Part shown: piece after piece, positions 9,338 to 17,618 of the stretch
Position numbering within the stretch: position 1 is the stretch's first letter
Layout: every line of letters starts with the position of its first letter
Assembly (NCBI RefSeq): GCF_039596395.1
Contig: NZ_JBCNJT010000001.1
Location: 1,337,315 to 1,401,314 of the forward strand
DNA length: 64,000 nt
Direction of reading: 5' to 3'
Source: Fluviicola sp.
Lineage (GTDB): Bacteria; Bacteroidota; Bacteroidia; Flavobacteriales_D; Crocinitomicaceae
Notes under the pieces: generated by a model
Database searches by the model: none
Seen by the model: the letters and a program-made list of their open reading frames with translations, nothing else
What the model was told of the DNA's origin: nothing
Position numbers and translations under genes: made by a program

Positions 9338-9686
9338 ACTACAAATTTCGGGAATAATTACGAATTATTGAGTCCCGGAATCCGAATTTGTAGCGGTATT
9401 TTGAAGTTATTATTCCTTGTTTAACAAAGTTTGTAATCAATCCATTCCATTCCGGCGAATACTTGTAAACTAAAATGATCATTTGCTGCCTGGTTTTGAT
9501 CAATGACAAACCTGTTTTGTATCCGGAGACGGGGAATTCGCTCATTTGGAACTGTAAATTTTTAAGCTTTTTTTTGATTTTAGTCGAAATAGTTCTATCT
9601 TTCCAAAAATAATTCATAGAGCCTATAGAGAAAATTCTACTTTAAACTGTTAATAAACAACTGGTTACACCCTTAAGAGTAGAGTT
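9338..9686. other. 349-bp AT-rich intergenic region, with one doubtful frame
   Basis: This lies between the divergent uvrA and the ECF sigma gene. A 92-codon minus-strand frame (9339..9617) ends 1 bp before the uvrA start. It is basic, AT-rich in codon choice and lacks recognisable motifs, so it may be leader sequence and not a gene. I see no tRNA, terminator or clean TAnnTTTG promoter. Confidence 0.4.
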
Positions 9687-10286
9687 ATGGCTATGAAATT
9701 TCTAGACGATCAAGTCCTTATTCATTATTATTTAGAAGGAAACGAACAAGCTTTTGAAGTTCTGTTGATGCGTCATAAAGACAAAATATACCGTTCCATT
9801 TATCATAAAATCCGCGAGCGCGAGATTGCAGAAGATATTTTCCAGGAAACATTTGTAAAGATTATTCAAACATTGAAGTTGGGGAATTACAATGAAGAAG
9901 GAAAATTCCTGCCATGGGCTATGCGCATCGCTCAAAACCTGGTGATCGATTACTTTCGTAAGCACGGAAGAATGAAGCTGGTAAGTGAGCGCAATGCGAA
10001 GAGCGAGGATTTCAATATCTTTTCTGTCCTGAAAATGGACGATCTGAATATTGAACAAAGTATTTCCAAAACGGAACTGGAAAAACAAATGATCGAACTG
10101 ATCCAGCATTTGCCGGAAAGTCAGAAAGAGATCATTGAAAAACGGATTTTCCAGGACCTTTCCTTCAAGGATATTGCTGAAATGGAAGACATTTCCATCA
10201 ATACAGCGTTGGGAAGAATGCGTTATGCACTAATTAATTTGAGAAAATTGATCGAGAAGCACCAGTTAGTTACAGATCTCGATTAA
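9687..10286 (+). CDS. ECF-type RNA polymerase sigma factor
   Basis: Sigma-70 family factor of the extracytoplasmic-function class, 199 residues. Region 2 (about 12-85) contains the AEDIFQETFVKI segment and WAMRIAQNLVIDYFRK, which matches -10 recognition and DNA melting. Region 4 (about 130-190) contains LPESQKEIIEKRIFQDLSFKDIAEMEDISINTALGR (read here as two adjoining motifs), the -35 helix-turn-helix. No anti-sigma gene is adjacent: the next gene is convergent and starts behind a terminator. This argues for a constitutively acting or differently controlled ECF factor. An alternative start is the second ATG at 9693. Confidence 0.9.
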   Translation: MAMKFLDDQVLIHYYLEGNEQAFEVLLMRHKDKIYRSIYHKIREREIAEDIFQETFVKIIQTLKLGNYNEEGKFLPWAMRIAQNLVIDYFRKHGRMKLVSERNAKSEDFNIFSVLKMDDLNIEQSISKTELEKQMIELIQHLPESQKEIIEKRIFQDLSFKDIAEMEDISINTALGRMRYALINLRKLIEKHQLVTDLD

Positions 10287-10311
10287 TTGTTAGCTACCAC
10301 AATAAAATAGG

Positions 10312-10342
10312 ATCCTCCCGGTTGAACCGGGGGGATTTTTTT
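10312..10342 (+). terminator. Intrinsic terminator of the sigma factor gene
   Basis: ATCCTCCCGGTT pairs with AACCGGGGGGAT (one G-T) around a very short loop and is followed by seven T. It lies 25 bp after the stop codon. Confidence 0.8.
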
Positions 10343-10374
10343 ATTTAAGCAGATTGTGTTTTTTAGGGCTTGAA

Positions 10375-10818
10375 TTACTTGGCCGGTTGGAACAATCCGC
10401 TGATTGCAATGCGGTTCCAGGAGTTGATTCCTACAATCGCTACAAGGATTTGTGCCAGGTAATTAGCGTCGAAGGTTTCACTTGCTTCTTTGTATAATCC
10501 GGAAGGAATTCCTTCGTGACTGATAAGCGTTACAGCTTCCGTCAGCGCCAGAATAATACGTTCTTCTTTGGTGTACAAGTCATTCACTTCTCTCCAGGCA
10601 TTCAATAAAACAATGCGATCGATTGTTTCTCCGTGTTTTAAAGCATCTTTCGTATGCATATCGATACAGAAAGCGCAACCGTTGATTTGGGATGCACGGA
10701 TTTTAATGAGTTCCTGATGCGTTTTTGTCAACGCTGTTTTGTCAATGTAGCCGGCTAACCCGTAAAAGGCTTTTTTTGCTTCCGGTTCTGTTTCCAGGAT
10801 ATTGATTCTCTTTTCCAT
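10375..10818 (-). CDS. AhpD-like carboxymuconolactone decarboxylase family protein
   Basis: A 147-residue alkylhydroperoxidase-like protein, read from ATG 10818 (MEKRINILE); the longer frame to 10860 runs into the regulator's intergenic DNA. The redox centre CAFCIDMH (Cys-x2-Cys-x3-His, about residues 62-69) is intact, as in peroxidatic AhpD-type enzymes. The C-terminal helical half ends with INSWNRIAI, typical of the family. The substrate is unknown; a role in peroxide or reactive-compound detoxification is the family expectation. It follows a Crp/Fnr regulator on the same strand, separated by 62 bp that contain a 16-bp dyad, so control by that regulator is plausible. Confidence 0.85.
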   Translation of the reverse strand: MEKRINILETEPEAKKAFYGLAGYIDKTALTKTHQELIKIRASQINGCAFCIDMHTKDALKHGETIDRIVLLNAWREVNDLYTKEERIILALTEAVTLISHEGIPSGLYKEASETFDANYLAQILVAIVGINSWNRIAISGLFQPAK

Positions 10819-10869
10819 TTGTTTGATTGTTTTGATGAAGCAAAGTTCCGGAACAAACAACGGAAAAAA

Positions 10870-10885
10870 CTTAAACTGGTTTAAG
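10870..10885. promoter_or_regulatory. 16-bp dyad between regulator and AhpD-like gene
   Basis: CTTAAAC-TG-GTTTAAG is a perfect inverted repeat that overlaps the last codons of the Crp/Fnr gene and lies 52 bp upstream of the AhpD-like start. It could be an operator for the Crp/Fnr protein. On the minus strand it is also followed by six T, so a weak terminator is the alternative. Confidence 0.35.
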
Positions 10886-11456
10886 AACGCTTTTTTCTGC
10901 GTAATTCACTTAAATATTCGGGGGTAAGGCCCAGGAACGAGGCAAGCAGGTATTGCGGAACACGTTGTACGAAACCGGGATACAAATCGTAGAAATGAAA
11001 GAAGTAATCTTCTTTGGACATCGTATACAGGTATTTGAGCCGCATCTGATAAGCGGCAAACGCACGTTGGTAAACGAACCGGAAATAACGTTCCATAACC
11101 GGGAAATCGCGGTAAAGCTTCTCCTGCGATTCAAGATCAATGGTCAGTATTTCTGAATTTTCAACCGCCTGGATACTGAACAGCGCTTCGGTTTGGAATT
11201 CAAAAGCCCTGTTGTCCGACATCCACCAGGTTTCAAGAGCAAATTCGGTTGTTACCTCGACTCCTTTTTCATTGAGCAGGAATTTCCGCAGGCATCCGGT
11301 GAGAACAAAGAATTGATAGCGGCACAGATTTCCTTCCTGCTGCAGGATTTCTTTCTTCGGAACACGGATCGTTTTGAAATAGCTTAAAATTTGTTCGAAT
11401 TCCTCGTCCGAAACGGAAATGAATTTTTCAAGGTGCTTTTTGAATACCTGTGACAT
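10881..11456 (-). CDS. Crp/Fnr family transcriptional regulator
   Basis: A 191-residue regulator. Residues about 15-110 form the cyclic-nucleotide-binding type beta barrel (KKEILQQEGNLCRYQFFVLTG, then VTTEFALETWW), followed by a long dimerisation helix and a short C-terminal helix-turn-helix (VPQYLLASFLGLTPEYLSEL). It has no FNR-type N-terminal cysteine cluster and lacks the strict cAMP pocket motif, so the signal is unknown. Many Bacteroidota members of this group control an adjacent detoxification gene; the AhpD-like gene downstream fits that. Confidence 0.88.
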   Translation of the reverse strand: MSQVFKKHLEKFISVSDEEFEQILSYFKTIRVPKKEILQQEGNLCRYQFFVLTGCLRKFLLNEKGVEVTTEFALETWWMSDNRAFEFQTEALFSIQAVENSEILTIDLESQEKLYRDFPVMERYFRFVYQRAFAAYQMRLKYLYTMSKEDYFFHFYDLYPGFVQRVPQYLLASFLGLTPEYLSELRRKKRS

Positions 11457-11463
11457 CGGAAGC

Positions 11464-12183
11464 TCAATTAAATTCAGTGATTCGTTCCAATACTAAAGTA
11501 TCGCGAATTCCTTCAATGGTTAGTTTGTTTGGCTCAACAGCCACAAAACTCAAAGGGGTAACCAGACAACCGTCACGTAGATTGATACGGTCTTCAAAAA
11601 CCAGGTAATTGAATAATAATGCCGATTGAGTTTTGTAATTTTCAAACACTTCCGCCATTCCGTCTTCGCGAATATGCAGTATGAAAGAACGATACAGGAA
11701 CGATTTCGGATAGTACATCTCTTCGGGATCTTCGTCTGTTTTTTTATACTTCCACCAACCGAGCACTTTAGACCTCATTTTATGACTGAGCAGGGCTTCT
11801 TTCAAACGTTTCCCGGTGTTTTTATCCGGTGATTTTTCGTAGACGAGATCCTGCCGGTTTAATTCATCGTGTAAAATTAATTTACTGGAATCCAGCTGAA
11901 TGATTGAATATTCTGTGTCGTATTGATTGAATAGCTTTTGATTTTTATAGCATCCGTAAAGCACCAATTCATTTCCAAGTGAATAGGAGAACAACTTGAA
12001 TTGATGATTTTTGGTAATAAAGAGCCGTTGGAAATCAGAGGTGCCGTTTGACACGGAGTCCAGACGCCATTCGCCCCACAGTAAACCGGTATTAAACGGG
12101 GCAGGAGAACTGGTTTCCGTTTTGCTGTTATTGCAGGAGCAATTTATCACGATCAAAATACAGCCTAAGAGTATGTTCCTCAT
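11464..12183 (-). CDS. Putative lipoprotein of unknown function
   Basis: 239 residues. The N-terminus is a hydrophobic signal with lipobox-like INCSC (Cys15 or Cys17). The mature part begins with GLLWGEWRLDSVSNG and later repeats a similar WWKYKKTDEDPEEMYYP segment, suggesting two lipocalin-like beta domains that each start with a Trp-Lys/Arg motif. No catalytic residue pattern is evident. It lies 7 bp upstream of the Crp/Fnr gene and 13 bp downstream of the metallo-beta-lactamase gene, on the same strand, so all may be co-transcribed. Confidence 0.6.
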   Translation of the reverse strand: MRNILLGCILIVINCSCNNSKTETSSPAPFNTGLLWGEWRLDSVSNGTSDFQRLFITKNHQFKLFSYSLGNELVLYGCYKNQKLFNQYDTEYSIIQLDSSKLILHDELNRQDLVYEKSPDKNTGKRLKEALLSHKMRSKVLGWWKYKKTDEDPEEMYYPKSFLYRSFILHIREDGMAEVFENYKTQSALLFNYLVFEDRINLRDGCLVTPLSFVAVEPNKLTIEGIRDTLVLERITEFN

Positions 12184-12196
12184 ACGGTATTCCTAA

Positions 12197-12940
12197 TTAA
12201 TGCTTCGCCTTTTTCTTATCCTGTTTCCGGCCTTTGTAATTTTTCCGGGCAAGTTTCAGGGTGTGCTTCAGTGCTTTTTTGCCCGGTGCAATTTTCTGGT
12301 GTCCGGGAATGACAATTTTCACTTTCGGGTATTTTTTGATCAGCGTTTTAGCCGCAACCGGCCACATGCCGATATTCGCATCCGAAAGATTTCCCAGGTC
12401 CTGCGCTTCAACTGATTTTACAAAACAACCACCGACCAAAATCCTGTCTTTGGGGAAGTAAACGACAATATTATCCGAAGTATGTCCTGCTCCCGGGTAG
12501 AAGGTTTCGAAAACGGTATTGTAAATGGTGAAAACGGTATCTCCTTCAAACGTGTATTGAGCTTCCGGAAAATTATTTTCCCGGCACAGGTTTTTGGTTG
12601 CATACGTACTGTAAGTGGCAATTCCCTGTTTTTTGTAGTAATCCAATCCGGCGGAACGGTCTTCGTGCCAGTGTGTAGCAATAACCAGTACTACTTTTTT
12701 GTGGAATTTGAGAGTGATCGAATCCAGTATGGGTTGAAATTGGGTGGTGTCCCAGGGAGTGTCAATCATCACAACGCCTCCGGGAGTAATTTTCAATAAT
12801 CCATGAGCTGAAATCCGGGCTTCCTTATAGGTTTGGTAAGTAGTGAAAATGTATGAACTGTCTGAAATTTTCGTGAAATCCAGCTGAGCATTCAATCCGG
12901 ATGAAACCAAACAAACCATTGAAAAAAGAAGCGCTTTCAT
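12197..12940 (-). CDS. Subclass B1 metallo-beta-lactamase
   Basis: Secreted zinc hydrolase predicted to open the beta-lactam ring. Read from ATG 12940 (MKALLFSMVC), which gives a signal peptide ending near SSGLNA (residue 18) and 247 residues, the normal B1 size. All B1 zinc ligands are present: HWHED (His90, His92, Asp94), His153 in AGHTSDN, Cys172 in GGCFVKS, and His214 in IPGH. Lys175, the carboxylate-binding lysine three residues after the cysteine, is also present. B2 and B3 enzymes lack this Cys or change the HxH, so B1 is well supported. Chromosomal B1 enzymes are common in Flavobacteriia. The C-terminus carries an unusual Lys-rich tail (about 222-247). Confidence 0.9.
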   Translation of the reverse strand: MKALLFSMVCLVSSGLNAQLDFTKISDSSYIFTTYQTYKEARISAHGLLKITPGGVVMIDTPWDTTQFQPILDSITLKFHKKVVLVIATHWHEDRSAGLDYYKKQGIATYSTYATKNLCRENNFPEAQYTFEGDTVFTIYNTVFETFYPGAGHTSDNIVVYFPKDRILVGGCFVKSVEAQDLGNLSDANIGMWPVAAKTLIKKYPKVKIVIPGHQKIAPGKKALKHTLKLARKNYKGRKQDKKKAKH

Positions 12941-12961
12941 GTTTGTAAACTTACGATTTTT

Positions 12962-13032
12962 ACCGCAAAGAAAAGGAGAGCGCAAAGGTGAATGAGTAAA
13001 AATTTGCACTCTTTTTCTTTTCTCTTTGCGGT
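12962..13032. repeat. Imperfect inverted repeat with ACCGCAAAG / CTTTGCGGT ends
   Basis: The arms ACCGCAAAG (12962-12970) and CTTTGCGGT (13024-13032) flank further partly complementary purine and pyrimidine tracts (AAAAGGAGAG; CTCTTTTTC). The same ACCGCAAAGAAAAGGAG block occurs at 18389-18405. It lies between pckA and the beta-lactamase gene. Confidence 0.6.
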
Positions 13033-13042
13033 TATTTAAAAC

Positions 13043-13071
13043 AAAAAAAGCCCTTCGACAAGCGAAGAGCT
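13043..13071 (-). terminator. Intrinsic terminator of pckA
   Basis: On the minus strand AGCTCTTCG pairs with CGAAGGGCT (one G-U) around a five-base loop and is followed by seven T. It lies 24 bp past the pckA stop. Confidence 0.75.
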
Positions 13072-13095
13072 TTTATGCTAAATAATAAAACTAGA

Positions 13096-14706
13096 TTAAA
13101 CAGTCACTTTAGGCGCTGCTGCTAAAATGTCTGAAGACGTTTCTGCCGCATACTGTTCAAAGTTCTTAACGAACTGATCAGCCAAATGGTTGGCAGTTTT
13201 GTCATAAGCTGATTTATCTGCCCATGTTTCACGCGGATTTAAGATCTCGCTTGGAACTTCCGGACAAGAAGTAGGGAATGATAATTCGAATACCGGCAAT
13301 GTTTCGTAAACCGCATTGTCCAGTTTCCCTGTCAATGCTGCTGTAATCATTGCTCGTGTGTAAGACAATTTCATACGGCTTCCTACTCCGTAAGAACCTC
13401 CTGACCAACCGGTGTTGATCAACCACACTTTAATGTCTGTTCCCTGCAATTTTTCACCCAATAATTTAGCGTATTTCGCAGGGTGCAGCGGTAAGAATGC
13501 TTTTCCGAAACAAGCTGAGAATGTCGTTGTCGGTTCTGTAATACCAACCTCTGTACCGGCAACTTTTGCAGTATATCCGGACATGAAGTGGTACATTGCC
13601 TGCTCATTCGTTAAACGGGAGATCGGAGGCAATACACCAAAAGCATCAGCTGTAAGGAAGAAAATATTTTTTGGTCCTGATCCGATAGAAGGAATCATGA
13701 TGTTGTCGATGAAATCGATTGGGTAGGAAACACGGGTATTTTCCGTGATAGAACCATCTGTGTAATCAGGCGTTGAAGTTCCTTCGTGGAACCCGATGTT
13801 TTCCAGGATTGCACCGAACTTGATCGCATTGTAAATCTGCGGTTCTTTTTCTTTGGAAAGATCGATTGTTTTTGCGTAACAACCTCCCTCGAAGTTGAAT
13901 ACGGTATTGTCTGACCAACCGTGCTCATCGTCACCGATCAAACGACGGTTAGGATCTGAAGATAAAGTCGTTTTTCCTGTTCCGGATAATCCGAAGAAAA
14001 TAGCTGTGTCGCCATTCTCTCCCACGTTTGCAGAACAGTGCATGGAAAGTACGTTCTTCTCATGAGGCAATACGTAGTTCAATACAGAGAAAATCCCTTT
14101 TTTGATCTCTCCTGTATATCCCGTACCACCGATAATGATCATTTTACGGGTAAAGTTCAAAATTGCGAAATTCGACTGGCGTGTTCCGTCAATTGCCGGA
14201 TCAGCTTTGAATCCCGGAGCACAAACGATGTTCCACTCAGCTTCAAAATTTTCGATCTCGGCATCCGTCGGACGCAGGAACATGTTGTATGCAAACATGT
14301 TTGACCACGGGAACTCCGTAGTTACACGGATGTTCATTCTGAATTTGTCGTCAGCACAAGCATAAGCATCACGCACGTACAGGTCTTTCCCGATCAGGTA
14401 AGACTTCATGCGGTTGTATAACGCATCAAATTGTTGGGTAGAAACAGGAATGTTCACATCACCCCACCAAACACTTTCTTCCGTGTTAGCATCGCGAACA
14501 ACAAAACGATCTTTAGGGGATCTTCCAGTGAATTCACCTGTTTCGATTGCGATTGCCCCGGTGTCTGTCAATACACCCTGACCACCGATAATAGTGTCTT
14601 CTACTAGCTCTGCCGGCGTTAAATTCCAAAATACGTTACCGAGATTTTCCAATCCGATAGTTGCTTTTAAATCGGCATTTTTTCCTCGTTTACCAAATTC
14701 ATTCAT
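13096..14706 (-). CDS. pckA: Phosphoenolpyruvate carboxykinase (ATP)
   Basis: Converts oxaloacetate and ATP to phosphoenolpyruvate and CO2, the entry to gluconeogenesis. It has 536 residues, standard for the ATP-type enzyme. Visible: TGEFTGRSPKDRF (56-68), the Arg-binding region, GGTGYTGEIKKG, the kinase-1a P-loop GLSGTGKTTLSSD (239-251), the kinase-2 segment IGDDEHGW, and the Mn/adenine region around NTGWSGGSYGVGSRMKL. It is monocistronic, with its own promoter element at 14751-14758 and its own terminator. The family and nucleotide type are clear; GTP-dependent enzymes have a different P-loop. Confidence 0.98.
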   Translation of the reverse strand: MNEFGKRGKNADLKATIGLENLGNVFWNLTPAELVEDTIIGGQGVLTDTGAIAIETGEFTGRSPKDRFVVRDANTEESVWWGDVNIPVSTQQFDALYNRMKSYLIGKDLYVRDAYACADDKFRMNIRVTTEFPWSNMFAYNMFLRPTDAEIENFEAEWNIVCAPGFKADPAIDGTRQSNFAILNFTRKMIIIGGTGYTGEIKKGIFSVLNYVLPHEKNVLSMHCSANVGENGDTAIFFGLSGTGKTTLSSDPNRRLIGDDEHGWSDNTVFNFEGGCYAKTIDLSKEKEPQIYNAIKFGAILENIGFHEGTSTPDYTDGSITENTRVSYPIDFIDNIMIPSIGSGPKNIFFLTADAFGVLPPISRLTNEQAMYHFMSGYTAKVAGTEVGITEPTTTFSACFGKAFLPLHPAKYAKLLGEKLQGTDIKVWLINTGWSGGSYGVGSRMKLSYTRAMITAALTGKLDNAVYETLPVFELSFPTSCPEVPSEILNPRETWADKSAYDKTANHLADQFVKNFEQYAAETSSDILAAAPKVTV

Positions 14707-14750
14707 AAAATGTCTTTTTGTTTTGCCCTTGCGGCTAACTTATTTCGGTG

Positions 14751-14758
14751 CAAAAGTA
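14751..14758 (-). promoter_or_regulatory. TAnnTTTG promoter element of pckA
   Basis: TACTTTTG on the minus strand, 45 bp upstream of the pckA ATG. No TTG at the standard spacing is evident. The remaining 14759-14893 holds nothing else I can identify. Confidence 0.45.
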
Positions 14759-14893
14759 CACGTATCCGTCAAAAATTCACCCTTTTTTCGGGATAAATAT
14801 TAACAGAATAAGAACAATTGCTTTTACTCATCTTTGATAACGCCTTTATTCCTAGGTTATTGCGGGTAATACGGGGTTAATAACTTCTTAAAG

Positions 14894-15852
14894 CTACTTT
14901 ACCAGTTCCCAGTCTTCCGCGATTTGGTAGGTACTGAAAAAATCCCCGTCTTTTGCGTGATTGGAAACCACACCGCCTTGTTTCGGGCCTGGCCCCGGAT
15001 CGATCAGCAGGTAATGTCCCCACATGTCGGCGGTGTAAAAAATAATGACCGAACGTCCTGTCGCATCTTTGTAATCTTTCCTTGTAATGACCGGAGAATT
15101 TTCCCGACAGGAACCTTTTCCTCGCTTTCAGATACAATATCGAAGGCTGTTTTCCATTGTTTAACCAATACTTCGCTGTTGGCGTAATTCACCACTTTAT
15201 CATCTGTTCCGTGAACCACGATCAGCTGCGGAAATTCACCGGTGTAAAGTGAATCCTGTGAATATAGCCTGCGGTGAAGGATCTCATCATCGGCAACGGT
15301 TGGCTTTCTCATTTCGGAGAATGACTGTTTCGGGGAATCGACCTGTTTGTATGCCGAGCCGGCCAAAATTGCTCCCGATTTGATCTGAGCCGGGTAACAG
15401 GCCATGTAACTGACGCTCATCATTGCCCCGGCACTTACGCCGTAAATGTAAACCCGCGATTCGTCGATGGAATAGTGCGATACCGCGTATTGCACCATTT
15501 CATGAATGCTGGCCATTTCCCCTTTATCTTTTTCCTGGTCGTCTTTCAGGAACCAGTTGAAGCAGCGGAAGAGGTTGTTGGCCGATTTTTGTTCCGGGTA
15601 AATCACATAAAAACCAAAAGCATCTGCCAGTTCATTCCATCCGGAACCTTCCGAAATTTCTTTGGCATCCTGGTTACATCCGTGGAGAACCAAAATCAAG
15701 GGGCGTTTTCCGTTCTGTTTCGAAGCAGGTTCGTGCAGATAACCGTTTAAATTTCCTTTGTTTTCGGTTAATTGGCTTGAAATGTCCGTTAATTGGGAAA
15801 ACAAAGCCGAAGGAGCCGCTATTAGCAGCGCGATGATGAATGTTGCTTTCAA
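14894..15852 (-). pseudogene. Secreted PHB-depolymerase/feruloyl-esterase-like hydrolase, frameshifted
   Basis: Alpha/beta hydrolase of the LpqC/poly(3-hydroxybutyrate) depolymerase-like esterase family. The first frame (15852 down to 15106) gives a signal peptide (LLIAAPSALFSQ), the oxyanion region LILVLHGCNQDAKE, and the nucleophile elbow YGVSAGAMMS. That frame then runs out of family sequence and stops at 15004. A second frame from about 15102 to the TAG at 14894 restores the expected C-terminus (SPVITRKDYKDATGRSV, then a D-x-W-GHY segment and DFFSTYQIAEDWELVK). One missing base in the GGG run (CCC at 15103-15105 on +) explains the break exactly. It is either a real inactivation or an assembly error. 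Its start overlaps the upstream ATPase gene by ATGA. Confidence 0.8.
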
Positions 15853-17618
15853 ATTACCTGGTATTTTTTCATAATGAAGGTAGCACTTTTATTCTGACAA
15901 ATTCCATCCCGAAGGGTATAATCAAAGAAAAGATCGTTGTCACGGATTTCCACTTCGAAGCATTTGTTCTTTAAATACGCCGGATGTGAGCGGGTGGTTT
16001 CGCAAACTTCCAGGTCGTGCGTGGCAATCATCCCGATTGCATTCAAGCGGACCATTTGCTCTACAATACCGATTGTTCCGTTTTGCTTGTCGTCTGAATT
16101 CGTTCCGCGCAGAATCTCATCCAGAAGCACAAAAGCCGGTCCTTCGTTCAAGTTGTCTATGATCAGCTTCAGTCGTTTTACTTCGGAAAAGAAATAGGAA
16201 GTGCTTTCTTCCAGGGAGTCACTCAAACGCATGGAAACCAACAGTGGGCTCGGGTAGAAGCGGGCGCTTTTAGCAGGAACAACCGAGCCTGCATTGGATA
16301 AAATGACCCCGATTCCAAGTGTTCGCAGGAAAGTACTTTTCCCCGACATATTGGAGCCGGTCAGAATTACAAAACGTTCCCGGTCGAAAGAAATGGAATT
16401 GGAAACACGCTTGTTTTTGGCAATTAAGGGATGTCCCAATTCTTCAAAAGAAATTTGTTCGCTGTCTAAATCCGGGAAGCAATATTCCGGGTTATTGACC
16501 TTGAAATTGCTGAATGAAAGAATACTTTCCACTTCCGCAATCTGTTCGATCCATTGACTGATAGACTCTCGGTGATTCTTCTTCCACCTCACTAATTGCC
16601 GGAAAATATGCACGTGGAATTGAACGGTTCCATTCAGCATAAAAACAGCCATTCCGTTGTTGATGCTATCCATATTTCCGTAGATTTTAGATGCTTCTTT
16701 CAACAGGGCGCTTGCAGCCTGGTTCTTTGAATGGACTTTTGAGTGGATTTCTTTCAGTTTGGCCGATTTCCATTCCCTGCTCTCGATCAATGAGAGCATT
16801 TCACTGTAAGCCAGCAATGCGGCACCAATCCGTTCTGTTTTGCCTATTTCGTTCCGGATTTTGCCCACTACGGCACCGAATAAAAGCATGTTTACTACGT
16901 AAAGGATTACGGCGACATTGAACCAGTAGACTTGTCCTGTTTGCCAGAGCAAAATCATGCTTGTCAATCCCAACGCGGGAAAGATGAAAGCCAATATGCT
17001 GGAAATGATGGAAATCGATTGTTTGGAATCCTGCCAATGTTCAATGTAGTTGCGAATCTCCCGGCTGTCCTTTCCCAATTTGGCATACACCTGGAAAGCT
17101 TGCCGCCATTCAAGGTCTTCCGCAACTTCCGAGATAGCTTCCTGGGATTTTCGGAGTGATTCTTTGTCCTGGGTTTGAAGCAATGCAGCCGCCAGTTTTT
17201 CACTTCCTATGACGGTTGATGTGCGGTTCAGGTGTTCGAACAACGAATGTGGCCCGAATAAATCGATGTCGAAAGAATAAGGATGCTTCGTATCCAGGAA
17301 TTCTTCCCCGTTTTCATAATAGGGTTTTGATTCCTTCAGAAATAAGTCTTCCGATTCATTCAACCATTGATAAGTGGCTGCAACCTGCAATTTGCGTTTT
17401 ACCCGGAAATGATAATTGACCAGAAAGAGGAAAAATCCCAAAAAGATAATTGCACCGATCAAAAAGGGAAGGCCATTTCCGTCTCGTGAAAAATAAAAAC
17501 CTGCTCCGGAAAGGAGTAATACCAATAACCTTGACCAACCAATTAACTGAAGTCGTTTATTGATTTGATTAACAGCATTTTTGTAATGCTTCGCACGTTC
17601 CGGATAATCTGGAATCAT
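15849..17618 (-). CDS. Membrane-bound MutS-like ATPase
   Basis: 589 residues. The C-terminal half has the MutS ATPase: Walker A GSNMSGKSTF (421-430), the SARFYPSPLL and VSMRLSDSLEESTSYFFSE segments (451-480), Walker B FVLLDEILRGT (496-506) and THDLEVCE (533-540). The N-terminal half has no mismatch-binding domain; it carries hydrophobic segments at about 28-45, 50-68, 203-225 and 230-252, with a lever-like helical part between. This is a MutS-related family found in Bacteroidota, and its function is not established. It is not the mismatch-repair MutS. It overlaps elbB upstream and the esterase downstream by 4 bp each, implying translational coupling. Confidence 0.8.
   Translation of the reverse strand: MIPDYPERAKHYKNAVNQINKRLQLIGWSRLLVLLLSGAGFYFSRDGNGLPFLIGAIIFLGFFLFLVNYHFRVKRKLQVAATYQWLNESEDLFLKESKPYYENGEEFLDTKHPYSFDIDLFGPHSLFEHLNRTSTVIGSEKLAAALLQTQDKESLRKSQEAISEVAEDLEWRQAFQVYAKLGKDSREIRNYIEHWQDSKQSISIISSILAFIFPALGLTSMILLWQTGQVYWFNVAVILYVVNMLLFGAVVGKIRNEIGKTERIGAALLAYSEMLSLIESREWKSAKLKEIHSKVHSKNQAASALLKEASKIYGNMDSINNGMAVFMLNGTVQFHVHIFRQLVRWKKNHRESISQWIEQIAEVESILSFSNFKVNNPEYCFPDLDSEQISFEELGHPLIAKNKRVSNSISFDRERFVILTGSNMSGKSTFLRTLGIGVILSNAGSVVPAKSARFYPSPLLVSMRLSDSLEESTSYFFSEVKRLKLIIDNLNEGPAFVLLDEILRGTNSDDKQNGTIGIVEQMVRLNAIGMIATHDLEVCETTRSHPAYLKNKCFEVEIRDNDLFFDYTLRDGICQNKSATFIMKKYQVI

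Noticed and set aside
9339-9617. A 92-codon gene just upstream of uvrA
   Set aside because: Basic, AT-rich, without motif or start signal; more likely the uvrA leader. Listed as intergenic with low confidence.
10847-10856. GTTCCGGAAC palindrome upstream of the AhpD-like gene
   Set aside because: Only 10 bp and not extended outward; chance is likely. The 16-bp dyad nearby is the better candidate.
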